This document shows positions 55,496-63,203 of a stretch of 64,000 bases of DNA, piece after piece. A program made the translations under genes and the position numbers. Under the pieces are notes generated by a model. It saw only the letters and a list, made by a program, of their open reading frames with translations. It was not told the origin of the DNA and searched no databases. Where the stretch lies: NCBI GenBank assembly GCA_046520405.1, contig JBKGHI010000001.1:62001-126000 (forward strand), read 5' to 3'. The stretch is from Myxococcus sp046520405. Lineage in GTDB: Bacteria; Myxococcota; Myxococcia; Myxococcales; Myxococcaceae. Position 1 is the stretch's first letter. Each line of letters starts with the position of its first letter.

Positions 55496-56467
55496 ATGCG
55501 TCGCATCATCGTCCTGCTTGCCGCGCTGAACCTGGTTGCCTGTGCCCACGGTGGTGGCACCCCGGAGTCGAGCGCGCCGAAGGCCATTACCGCCGAGAAG
55601 CCGAAGCCCGTCGCCACGCCCGAGGCAAAGCAGGCCGCCTTCGAAGCGAACGGGTTGTCCATGAAGGGCGACAATGCGGGCGCCCTTCCGCTGTACCGGA
55701 CCGCCTGGGAAGGTGGCGTGCGGGGCAGGACCCTGGCCTACAACGCGGCCTGCGCGGCGTCCTTGCTGGAGGAGCGCGAAGAGGCGCTGGTCTGGTTGGC
55801 GCGCGCCGTGGAGGAGGGCTTCGATAACGCGAAGCACCTCCAGCAGGACTCCGACCTGGACAACGTCCGGAGCCTTCCCGGTTACGCGGCGTTGGAGCAG
55901 CAGGTCATCGCCGCCGAGGCGAAGCAGTTCGAGGCCGCGGACCCCGCGCTGCGCGACGAGCTGCTCAAGCGCATGGAGGAGGACCAGGCGGTGCGCAATG
56001 AGCTCGCCGCCTCGAACTTCCAGGATGAGGCCGCCAGGGCGAAGTTGAGGGAGATCGATGCGCGCAACACCACGTGGCTCAAGGGCGTCATCGCGAAGCA
56101 GGGCTGGCCGGGAAGCGCCCTGGTGGGGCGGCGCGCTTCCTTCGCCGCGTGGCTGCTGGTGCAGCACGCGGACCAGGATGTGGCCTTCCAGAGCGAGGTC
56201 CTCCCGCTGTTGGAGCAGGCGGTGGCGCGAGGCGAAGGCTCGGCGAAGGACCTCGCGTACCTCACCGACCGGGTGCTGGTGAACACGGGCAAGCCGCAGC
56301 GCTACGCCACCCAGTTGGAGGAGGTGGATGGCAAGACGGTGCCCAAGACGCTGGAGGACCCCGCGAAGGTGAACGAGCGGCGCGCCTCGGTGGGGCTTGA
56401 TTCGCTGGAGGAATACATCGCGGCCTTCGAGCGGATGAAGGCCGCGGCCACCCAGCAGAAGCCCTGA
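55496..56467 (+). CDS. TPR-like lipoprotein with DUF6624 domain
   Basis: A lipoprotein of 323 residues from ATG 55496: signal MRRIIVLLAALNLVACAHGG with lipobox LVAC, then an Ala/Pro/Lys linker. Residues about 45-140 are TPR-like helical pairs (AFEANGLSMKGDNAGALPLY, LAYNAACAASLLEEREEALV). The C-terminal 170 residues match DUF6624 in style: ARNTTWLKGVIAKQGWPGSA, AAWLLVQHADQDVAFQSEVL, YLTDRVLVNTGKPQRYATQ. The function of DUF6624 is unknown. A 9-base hairpin (56478-56513) follows. Confidence 0.8.
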   Translation: MRRIIVLLAALNLVACAHGGGTPESSAPKAITAEKPKPVATPEAKQAAFEANGLSMKGDNAGALPLYRTAWEGGVRGRTLAYNAACAASLLEEREEALVWLARAVEEGFDNAKHLQQDSDLDNVRSLPGYAALEQQVIAAEAKQFEAADPALRDELLKRMEEDQAVRNELAASNFQDEAARAKLREIDARNTTWLKGVIAKQGWPGSALVGRRASFAAWLLVQHADQDVAFQSEVLPLLEQAVARGEGSAKDLAYLTDRVLVNTGKPQRYATQLEEVDGKTVPKTLEDPAKVNERRASVGLDSLEEYIAAFERMKAAATQQKP

Positions 56468-56477
56468 GCCAGGGACT

Positions 56478-56513
56478 CCCGGCGGCCACGCTGTCGATGC
56501 GCTTGCCGCCGGG
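56478..56513 (+). terminator. Hairpin terminator
   Basis: CCCGGCGGC (56478-56486) pairs with GCCGCCGGG (56505-56513) across an 18-base loop, 11 bases after the DUF6624 lipoprotein stop. Confidence 0.5.
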
Positions 56514-56527
56514 ATAGGTTCCAGAGG

Positions 56528-56779
56528 ATGCGCGACCTGAAATCGCCCCGCTGGATGTGGGTGAAGGCCATTCTCTTCGTCTTCATCGGCCTTGGCGCAT
56601 GGGCGCTCATCCTCATGCGGTTGCCCGACTGGCGCATCCTGCTCCTGCTCGGGCTCGCCACCTGGGCCTTCTGCCGCGCCTACTACTTCGCCTTCTACGT
56701 CATCGAGAAGTACATCGACCCCTCGTTCCGCTTCGCGGGCCTCACCTCGGTCCTCCACTACCTCGTCAAGAAGCGATAG
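56528..56779 (+). CDS. Small membrane protein, 83 aa
   Basis: An 83-residue protein from ATG 56528 with two clear hydrophobic helices (about 12-32 and 36-59) joined by a short RLPDW loop and flanked by Arg/Lys on the N-terminal side, so both ends probably face the cytoplasm. The C-terminus is amphipathic and basic (VLHYLVKKR). I do not recognise a family. It follows the DUF6624 gene after 60 bases with a hairpin between, so it may be expressed separately. Confidence 0.62.
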   Translation: MRDLKSPRWMWVKAILFVFIGLGAWALILMRLPDWRILLLLGLATWAFCRAYYFAFYVIEKYIDPSFRFAGLTSVLHYLVKKR

Positions 56780-56802
56780 CGGCGAGCGTCAGGGTTGTAA
56801 GG

Positions 56803-57342
56803 TCAGCGCTGGAGCGCTCCCTGGACGAAGGCGAGCTTCGGGCTGCGGAACCCCATCATGATCCACGCACCGAGCAGCTTGGCGAAGAACGGAAGCGTTT
56901 GCGTCTTGCTGTTCGGGACATCATCGGGAAGCACCACGCCGGGCGGGAGGTCGCTCGCCATGGTCCGCATCTCGAGCCGGGGCAGCGTTCCCTTGGGCCA
57001 GAGACAGCCGTAGAGGCTGAGCCAGTGGCCGCTCTCGAACTCGAGGAAGACGGGCGTGTTGCAGCAGGTGGCGACGACCCGGCGCGTCTTCGCCTCGGGC
57101 GTGAGGCGAAGCTCCTTGAGGTAATGGGTGCCCTCCAGGAAGTGGACGCGGTCCTTGCGGTAGAGCTCGAAGCGCGTGGAGCCATGGGGCTCCAGGAATC
57201 GCGGCGCCGAGGGCAGGGATTGCAGCGTGCCGCCAGCCGTGCGGCAACTGGTGCAACAGCACTCGGCGCTGACGATGGGGGCTCCCGCCACCTGGAGCTG
57301 GACCTGCCCGCAGGCGCAGCGGAGCTGAAGGGGCTGATTCAT
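56803..57342 (-). CDS. GFA/CENP-V domain protein (DUF6151-like)
   Basis: A 179-residue protein of the glutathione-dependent formaldehyde-activating (Mis18/CENP-V) fold. The zinc-binding Cys pattern is visible: LRCACGQVQL near the N-terminus, then ECCCTSCRTAGG and VATCCNTPVF. The C-terminus SKTQTLPFFAKLLGAWIMMG may be membrane-associating. Start ATG 57342 overlaps the TetR stop as ATGA, so the pair is a two-gene operon and the TetR protein probably regulates this gene with itself. True S-hydroxymethylglutathione activity is doubtful for this fold; the substrate is unknown. Confidence 0.8.
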   Translation of the reverse strand: MNQPLQLRCACGQVQLQVAGAPIVSAECCCTSCRTAGGTLQSLPSAPRFLEPHGSTRFELYRKDRVHFLEGTHYLKELRLTPEAKTRRVVATCCNTPVFLEFESGHWLSLYGCLWPKGTLPRLEMRTMASDLPPGVVLPDDVPNSKTQTLPFFAKLLGAWIMMGFRSPKLAFVQGALQR

Positions 57343-57980
57343 GGCAGTGCTTTCTCCTGAAGGGGGCCGCCGAAGAGGAGGCGGATGTACCGGTCGAGGT
57401 GGTCCAGGCTTTCGTGCGCCAGGGCGGGGTCGTTTCCCGCCTTGGCGAGAACGAAGGCGCCCTGAATCACCGCCTGGGTGTGACGCGCCAGGCTCTGGGC
57501 CGTCCACCCACCTGCGATGCGTCGCTCCGTCATGGCGGCGTCGATGTCCGCTTCGAGCGTTGCGGCATGTCCCAGGATGCTCGCGCCGCACGCGTCGCGA
57601 ATGTCCGGCGAGCTCGCGTGGACCTCCTGCGCCATCGTGCCCACCAGACAGGTGAACTCCGCCAGCTCCCCCGCCATCAGGGACTTGCGGAAGGCCACGT
57701 AGGCCAGGACGCGCTCGAGCGGGTCGCTGGGCGCATGGTAGGGCGCGCCCGCGAAGAAGGCGCTCGTCGTCTCCGCCCAGTGCTCCGCGGCGGCCACGCC
57801 CAGCGCTTCCTTGCTCTTGAAGTGATGGAAGAACGAGCCCTTCGTCACCTCGGCGCTTTGACAGAGCTCGTCGACCGAGGTCGCGGTGAAGCCCTTGGCG
57901 CGGATGGTCGCGCGGGCGGCCTCGAGCAGCCGGGTCCTGGCATCGCCTCGTTCAGGCGCGTGTTTCGGCGGGCGTGGCAT
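57339..57980 (-). CDS. TetR-family transcriptional regulator
   Basis: A 213-residue TetR regulator: MPRPPKHAPERGDARTRLLE, then TATSVDELCQSAEVTKGSFF (HTH, about residues 31-52) and HHFKSKEALGVAA. The C-terminal region resembles TetR_C_11/LmrA-YxaF-like ligand domains. First gene of an operon with the GFA protein (ATGA overlap). An 18-base palindromic operator lies at 57995-58012, just upstream of its start, implying autorepression. Ligand unknown; TetR/GFA pairs are compatible with aldehyde or electrophile sensing. Confidence 0.88.
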   Translation of the reverse strand: MPRPPKHAPERGDARTRLLEAARATIRAKGFTATSVDELCQSAEVTKGSFFHHFKSKEALGVAAAEHWAETTSAFFAGAPYHAPSDPLERVLAYVAFRKSLMAGELAEFTCLVGTMAQEVHASSPDIRDACGASILGHAATLEADIDAAMTERRIAGGWTAQSLARHTQAVIQGAFVLAKAGNDPALAHESLDHLDRYIRLLFGGPLQEKALP

Positions 57981-57994
57981 GTGAGGGGGGGGGC

Positions 57995-58012
57995 ATACCG
58001 TACGGTCGGTAT
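57995..58012 (-). promoter_or_regulatory. TetR operator (palindrome)
   Basis: ATACCGTACGGTCGGTAT is an 18-base inverted repeat (ATACCG and CGGTAT arms around TACGGT), of the ATACCGAC/GTACGGTAT form found before many TetR genes. It ends 15 bases from the TetR start. Confidence 0.7.
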
Positions 58013-58110
58013 ATGCGCAAGCCCATGGAGTCGGATGGGCCGGATGAGCCCACGCGAAAAGCCTTGGTCCCAGCCCACAGGGATTGCCTGGACTGAAAGG
58101 CGCGGACAGC

Positions 58111-58938
58111 TCAGGTCTTGCTTTGGAGCCCGTTGCCCTCCCACGGCAGCGCGAGCTCGGTCAGCCAGGAGGTGCCATCCAGGGTGCCCACGCGCAGGTA
58201 CGTCTCTCGCAAGGGGACGGATGGGGTGCGTTCCTTCGCATGGAGGTGGGCGAAGAGGCGGGCCCAGGACGGGCCCACGGAATGGGGCGCCCCGGAGTGG
58301 ACGAGCGTGACGGCCTGGACCTCGGGCAGCTCCTCGATGGTGACGCCTTCCGGGGCGGCCCCCGGTGCCAATGGGACACACCAGGACAGGTCCGCGTCGT
58401 CCTCGCGGTACTCCGCCTCGTGCAGGAGGCAGAAGGCCGCACCCGCCACGTGGGGCCCACACGCGGCGAACAGCCGGGGGAAGATGACCGACGCGTCCGA
58501 GTACCGCCCCCGTGCCCGATGCACGGCGACGCGGACCGGGGGAAGCCAGCGTTCGAGCAGGGGCGGTGGGGCGCGCAGGTACGCCTCCGCCTGCGCCTGG
58601 TGCCGCATCAGCGTGTCCAGCGCGAGCACGGAGCGCTGCGCGCTGGCGGCCTCCTCGGCGAGCCGGGCCCGCGCGCGTCCCAGTTGCTCCGCGAGCGAGG
58701 CGCCCGAGTCCAGCTCCGCGAGCACACCCTGAATCTCATCCAGAGACAGCTTCAGGTCGCGCAACGCGCGCAGCGTGTGGGCCAGGGCGATGTCGCGCTC
58801 GGTGTAGTAGCGGTAGCCGGAGGAGGGGGCCACGCGCGAGGGCGTGAGCAGTCCCTTCTCCTGGTAGAAGCGCAGGGCCTTCACGGTCAGCCCGGTGATG
58901 CGCGACGTCTCGCCAATGGAATACAGCAGTCCGCTCAC
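58111..58938 (-). CDS. MerR-family regulator with GyrI-like domain
   Basis: A MerR regulator of 275 residues from GTG 58938, overlapping the hydrolase stop as GTGA. N-terminal HTH: LLYSIGETSRITGLTVKALR, then FYQEKGLLTPSRV and YRYYTERDIA; a long helix (QLGRARARLAEEAASAQRS) gives dimerisation. The C-terminal 150 residues form a GyrI/SOUL-like effector-binding domain (LERWLPPVRVAVHRARGRYS), as in BltR/TipAL-type drug-sensing activators. Likely controls its own operon through the site at 60050-60073. Confidence 0.88.
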   Translation of the reverse strand: MSGLLYSIGETSRITGLTVKALRFYQEKGLLTPSRVAPSSGYRYYTERDIALAHTLRALRDLKLSLDEIQGVLAELDSGASLAEQLGRARARLAEEAASAQRSVLALDTLMRHQAQAEAYLRAPPPLLERWLPPVRVAVHRARGRYSDASVIFPRLFAACGPHVAGAAFCLLHEAEYREDDADLSWCVPLAPGAAPEGVTIEELPEVQAVTLVHSGAPHSVGPSWARLFAHLHAKERTPSVPLRETYLRVGTLDGTSWLTELALPWEGNGLQSKT

Positions 58939-60002
58939 CGCTCCACCTCCGAGAGGAAGGCGCTCACCGTGGCGGCGAAGGACTCGGGCTGCTCCTCGAA
59001 GGGGAAGTGCCCGCTGTCCGCCAGCTCCACCAGCCGCGCTTGGGGAATCGCTTCTACCACGCGCGCGGTGGCCGGGCGTGGCTGGAGATCCTGGGCGCCA
59101 TGGATGACAAGCGTGCGTGCGCGCACCCGGCGCAGCCAGTCGCTCCAGTCGTGATGCCGGCCCAGGCTCAGGTAGAGCCCCAGCGAGAGAAAGCCTCCGG
59201 CGGCACCGGAGCCGGGAAGCTTCGCGTCGGGGCGCTCGCTTCGCATGGCCTGGACGTACAGCGGCCCGAAGGCGGCGAAGTGCTCGGCGAGCCGGGCTTC
59301 GTCGTCCTTCAGTCGGGCGGGGACGTCGAAGGTGTGTTTCATCCAAGCCGACAGCTCGCGCTGGCCTGTCGCATCCAGCCGGGCCCGCACCTGGGTGAAC
59401 AGGTCGCCGTCGCCCGCGGGCATCGTGACCAGCGGCGCGGGTGCCACCAGCACGAGGGCCTCCACCCGCTCTGGCCATTCCGCGGCGTAGAGCGCGGCCA
59501 CCAGGGCTCCGAAGGAGTGGCCCACCAACGTGAGGCGCTCCTGGCCGAGCAGGCGCCGGATGCGCTCCAGGTCCGCGAGCTGCGCGGCGAGCCCCAGCCG
59601 GGCCTCCACCGTCTGCATGGCCTGCCACGTGCCGCCGGGAGGCGCGTGCGTGAAGGGCCGTGAAGAGGCGCCGCAGCCTCGCTGGTCATAGAAGTGCCAG
59701 CGCAGCACGTCGCCTGTCATGGCCGCCGCGCGCCATGGCCTCGCTGGGGGGAGGCCGGGACCTCCATGCACGACGACGACGTCCCGTCCGTTGCCCACGG
59801 CCACATGGTGGAGTCGCACCTCGGGCGATACCTGCCAAGACGGGGCATCCGCCTGTTGCCCTGGAGGGACCTCCAGCGTTTCGCCCTGCGCGGCAAGCAC
59901 CTGCTCCACGGTGCCTGGGCGGAAGAGCGCTCGCCCCATCCACCACCAGGCGCCCGCCGCGGCTCCCACCAGCAGGACGAGTGTTCCCAATGCAACCGCC
60001 AT
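58935..60002 (-). CDS. Membrane-anchored alpha/beta hydrolase (proline-iminopeptidase-like)
   Basis: An alpha/beta hydrolase of 355 residues. The N-terminus MAVALGTLVLLVGAAAGAWW is a membrane anchor. HGGPGLPPARPW (oxyanion), YDQRGCGASSRP and GHSFGA (nucleophile Ser163) match the proline iminopeptidase/S33 group; the His is in LADSGHFPFEE. I choose ATG 60002 because GGAGG is six bases upstream; the frame extends to an ATG at 60035 without a ribosome site. First gene of an operon with the MerR regulator; a MerR-type promoter lies upstream. Possible role in hydrolysing a toxic ester or peptide that the regulator senses. Confidence 0.8.
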   Translation of the reverse strand: MAVALGTLVLLVGAAAGAWWWMGRALFRPGTVEQVLAAQGETLEVPPGQQADAPSWQVSPEVRLHHVAVGNGRDVVVVHGGPGLPPARPWRAAAMTGDVLRWHFYDQRGCGASSRPFTHAPPGGTWQAMQTVEARLGLAAQLADLERIRRLLGQERLTLVGHSFGALVAALYAAEWPERVEALVLVAPAPLVTMPAGDGDLFTQVRARLDATGQRELSAWMKHTFDVPARLKDDEARLAEHFAAFGPLYVQAMRSERPDAKLPGSGAAGGFLSLGLYLSLGRHHDWSDWLRRVRARTLVIHGAQDLQPRPATARVVEAIPQARLVELADSGHFPFEEQPESFAATVSAFLSEVER

Positions 60003-60049
60003 GACCTTCCTCCGAGATGCACTTTCGGGTGACATGCTCGGAGGGTGGC

Positions 60050-60073
60050 GGTCTCCCCTTGGGGGAGAGTCAA
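60050..60073 (-). promoter_or_regulatory. MerR-type operator and -35 box
   Basis: Read on the minus strand, TTGACT (60073-60068) overlaps the inverted repeat CTCCCCCAAGGGGAG centred near 60060. MerR regulators bind such dyads between -35 and -10 elements of 19-20-base spacing. No good -10 is seen, but the predicted start of transcription would fall about 35 bases before the hydrolase ATG at 60002. Confidence 0.5.
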
Positions 60074-60543
60074 GCGGAGGCGGCGCCACCGCCACTCGAT
60101 GCGCTGGCGTCCAGTTGAGGATTCGGGGGAACGGCTCGAGGGTCAGACCCTCCACCGCCATTCGAGCCCGCCGGGCAGCGCATCAACGATGCTGGCCCTT
60201 CGGCGCCACGCTCACGCGGTCGTGGCGCATTCCTGACGCCGCGGCCCGACTCCGGGGCGGTGCCGCCGCAAAGATTGCGCGTCATGGCGACTGCCATCGC
60301 GTTCATCGCCGCGGCTCTGGTCCGACGTGGACGCTCAAGGGCGGTCATTTCACCGACGCAGCGCATACCCCGGTCCATCCCCAGTGACGTCGGCGCTCCC
60401 GTTGCATGGCTCGCGCCCATTGCTGTTCGAACAGCTCCGCCAATGGGGCCGGTCGCGCGGGTCTCCTCATTCGCCTGTCATTCCCGCCCGAATCCCCTCC
60501 CCAATTGACCCCCACGGCCGCCACTGATAGGAAGTCTTCGTGT
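60074..60543. other. Intergenic region
   Basis: This 470-base region between the MerR-type promoter and the Fur box contains no convincing gene. Short open frames (for example from 60260 on the plus strand) have no ribosome site and no recognisable sequence. No strong hairpin was noticed. Confidence 0.4.
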
Positions 60544-60563
60544 TGATAATGACTATCAATATC
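60544..60563 (+). promoter_or_regulatory. Fur box
   Basis: The 19-mer GATAATGACTATCAATATC at 60545-60563 matches 16 of 19 positions of the Fur consensus, and TGATAATGACTATCA (60544-60558) is a near-perfect 7-1-7 palindrome. It lies about 40 bases before the TonB receptor start, so Fur with iron would cover the promoter and repress the receptor and lipoprotein genes. Confidence 0.8.
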
Positions 60564-60601
60564 GACTTCACCTCCGCGCCCGCGGACGCTGCCTGCACAC
60601 C

Positions 60602-63145
60602 GTGAACATGCCCACACTTCGTCGCCGGCGGGGTGCACCCGCGCCGTTCTCTCCCGTCCCCACGTTCGCGCTTCTGGCCCTGCTGTCGGCGGGCGTCGCG
60701 CGAGCACAGGATGCGAGCGAGCCCCCGGCGCCGGCGACATCCGGTGGAATTGTCCCTCCAGTGCTGCTGGCCCAGCCCGAAGCCGTCTATCCGCCCGAGG
60801 CGCTCGCCGCGGGGATTGAAGGCGCGGTGAAGCTCCTGCTGACGCTGGATGCGGAGGGGCGCGTTTCCCGCGCGAAGGTGGTCGAGGGGCTTGGCCATGG
60901 GCTCGACGAGGCGGCCGTGCGCGCGCTGGAGAACGCGCGCTTCTCCCCGGCGATGCAGGACGGCAACCCCGTTCCCTGTCAGTTCGAGTTCATCCACCAC
61001 TTCGTCCGCGCCCCTCCTCCGGAGGTCGAGGCGCCCGCCGCCGAGGACGCCGCCCAGGGCACGGCAGACGCACCCGTGGCAGAAGAGGCCGCACCGCCCA
61101 CCGAGGCGTCCGAGCCTCCCGCCGGTTTCACCTCCGTCGTCCGCGGCAAGTCGACCGAAGCCCGCGCCCTGGTGCGCGGTTCGGAGTCGGTGGATGTCGT
61201 CGAGCTGGAGAAGGCCCATGAGCGCGCCGAGGACCTCGCGGAGGTGCTGACGCGTGCCTCGGCGGTGCAAGTCCAGAGGACGGGGGGGCTGGGGAGCCGG
61301 ACCCAGCTCTCGCTCGGAGGTCTCTCCGGCGACCAGGTGCGAGTCCTCATCGACGGCGTCCCCATCGAGTACTCGCCCTATGTCTACGGGCTCGGGAGTG
61401 TTCCCGTCTCACTCATCCGGCAGCTCGAGGTCTTCAACGGCGTCGTCCCGGTGCGGCTCGCGACGGACGCGCTGGGTGGTGCCATCCACCTGCGCTCCGA
61501 CCTCACGTCGCCAGAGACTGGTGCCTCCCTGTCGCTCCAGGGCGGCTCCTTTGGCAGCTACCGTGGGACGGGCCGGCTGACGTGGCGGGCCAATGAGCAT
61601 GTCTTCATGCGGGCCGCGGGATTCCACGACCGCGCGCAGAACGACTACCGCATCACCGTCCCCGTGGATGACCCGGCGACGGGGCGCGTCTCGCCGCGCG
61701 CGCTGCGCCGCAACCATGACGCGTATCGGGGCACCGGAGGCGACATCGAAGTGGGGTTCGAATCGCTGCCGGGCATCGACCGGCTCGTGCTCAACGCCTA
61801 CCTCGGCCGCTACGACAAGGAAGTCCCTCATGACCAGTTCATGGTCCAGCCCTATGGCGCCGTTACCTCCGCGCAGGAGAGCTGGGGGCTCGGGCTTCGC
61901 TACGAGGTGTCGCCCCACGAGCGGCTGAAGGTGCTCGCCATCGCCGGGTACAACGAGCGGGTCGGTGAGCTGCTCGACGTCACGGAATGCCTGTACGACT
62001 GGTATGGGACGTGCCGCGCGACGCGGGCGAGGGCAGGGGAGATTGGCACGACGCCCCTGGAGAACACCCAGACGCGCACGACGTTGTTCGGCCGCGTGCG
62101 GCTCCTCGGTTCGCTGTTCGACGTGGAGGACCTCGAAGTCTCGCTCGGCGTTGATGACAGCGACCGGAGTGGCGAGAACGCCTACCTCACCCGGCTGCAG
62201 CAGGAGGACCCCCTCCGGGTGCCACTCGCGCTGACGTCCTCCTTCGGCGGTGTCTCCCATCGTCAGGTGCTCTGGGGCGGCAAGCTGGAGAACACCGCGT
62301 TCTTGAAGGGCTACCTGCAGCGCTTCTCCTCGGGGACGCGGCAGGAGTCCGCGGAGGTCCGGTGGGCCGGCGGCTTCGGTGACACCTTGCGCTTCAGCCT
62401 GACGCGGGGGCTGCTCCTCAAGGCGTCCTACGAGCGGACCACGCGGATGCCCAGGGTGGACGAGCTCTTCGGCGATGGAGGGCTGCTCGTGGAGAGCTCG
62501 GACCTCGTGCCGGAGTCGAGTCACAACGCCAATCTGGGCGTGGAAATCCTGCCCATCGTCACGCCCGTGGGCCGCTTCGGGGCCACCGCGGTGGCGGGCG
62601 TCCGGGACGTGGAGAACCTCATCCAGCTCTTCCCCGGCGATGCCACGCAGGCCTACGAAAACGTGGACCACGCCCGCTCCTACACGGCGCATGCGGGATT
62701 GGACTGGGACTCACCCGGCGATTGGGTGGGGCTCACCGGCACCGTCACCTGGCTCAACTTCCGCAACCTCGCCCAGGAGGGCCAGTTCGCCCGCTTCCAT
62801 GGGGACCGCATTCCCAACATGCCCTGGCTCCAGGCCTCGGCGACCGCGCGCTTCCAGGTGAGCCGGCTCTTGAGCTCCGCGGATGCGCTCGGCCTGGAGT
62901 GGACGACCCGCTTCGTCGAGTCGTTCTACCGCTCCTGGGAGAGCGCCGGGCGAGGGGGCGACAAGGAGCGCGTGCCGACCCAGGTGTTGCACTTCGCCGC
63001 GCTCACCTACCGCACCCGGTTCGACAGGCGCGCCTTCTCCTTCTCCTTCAACCTCCAGAATCTCACCGACGCTCCCGCCTACGACGTCGTCGGTGTCCAG
63101 AAGCCGGGCCGCGCGTTCACCGCGCGCGCCACGGTCGATCTCTGA
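60602..63145 (+). CDS. TonB-dependent receptor with N-terminal TonB-C-like domain
   Basis: An 847-residue outer-membrane receptor with unusual architecture. After the signal peptide (cleaved near ARAQ35), residues about 58-135 form a TonB C-terminal-like domain: AVYPPEALAAGIEGAVKLLL, VVEGLGHGLDEAAVRALENA, RFSPAMQDGNPV. A Pro/Ala/Glu linker (about 137-175) leads to the plug (VVRGKSTEARALVRGSESVD, RTGGLGSRTQLSLGG, ATDALGGAIHLRS) and a barrel ending ARATVDL. It starts at GTG 60602 or the ATG two codons later. Paralogous to the receptor at 34498, which instead has a carboxypeptidase-regulatory domain. Fur-regulated; followed by a lipoprotein partner. Confidence 0.87.
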   Translation: MNMPTLRRRRGAPAPFSPVPTFALLALLSAGVARAQDASEPPAPATSGGIVPPVLLAQPEAVYPPEALAAGIEGAVKLLLTLDAEGRVSRAKVVEGLGHGLDEAAVRALENARFSPAMQDGNPVPCQFEFIHHFVRAPPPEVEAPAAEDAAQGTADAPVAEEAAPPTEASEPPAGFTSVVRGKSTEARALVRGSESVDVVELEKAHERAEDLAEVLTRASAVQVQRTGGLGSRTQLSLGGLSGDQVRVLIDGVPIEYSPYVYGLGSVPVSLIRQLEVFNGVVPVRLATDALGGAIHLRSDLTSPETGASLSLQGGSFGSYRGTGRLTWRANEHVFMRAAGFHDRAQNDYRITVPVDDPATGRVSPRALRRNHDAYRGTGGDIEVGFESLPGIDRLVLNAYLGRYDKEVPHDQFMVQPYGAVTSAQESWGLGLRYEVSPHERLKVLAIAGYNERVGELLDVTECLYDWYGTCRATRARAGEIGTTPLENTQTRTTLFGRVRLLGSLFDVEDLEVSLGVDDSDRSGENAYLTRLQQEDPLRVPLALTSSFGGVSHRQVLWGGKLENTAFLKGYLQRFSSGTRQESAEVRWAGGFGDTLRFSLTRGLLLKASYERTTRMPRVDELFGDGGLLVESSDLVPESSHNANLGVEILPIVTPVGRFGATAVAGVRDVENLIQLFPGDATQAYENVDHARSYTAHAGLDWDSPGDWVGLTGTVTWLNFRNLAQEGQFARFHGDRIPNMPWLQASATARFQVSRLLSSADALGLEWTTRFVESFYRSWESAGRGGDKERVPTQVLHFAALTYRTRFDRRAFSFSFNLQNLTDAPAYDVVGVQKPGRAFTARATVDL

Positions 63146-63203
63146 GCGCTCGATGCGGCGCTTTGAGTCCCCTCGCAGGACCCCATCGCGAAAAGGAAAA
63201 TCG

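Noticed and set aside
54953..56758. A 601-codon minus-strand frame extending upstream of the DUF1801 start
   Set aside because: Only the last 137 residues are a recognisable protein; the rest is antisense of the DUF6624 lipoprotein.
60260..60508. An 82-codon frame before the Fur box
   Set aside because: No ribosome site, no domain, and composition like the surrounding non-coding DNA.
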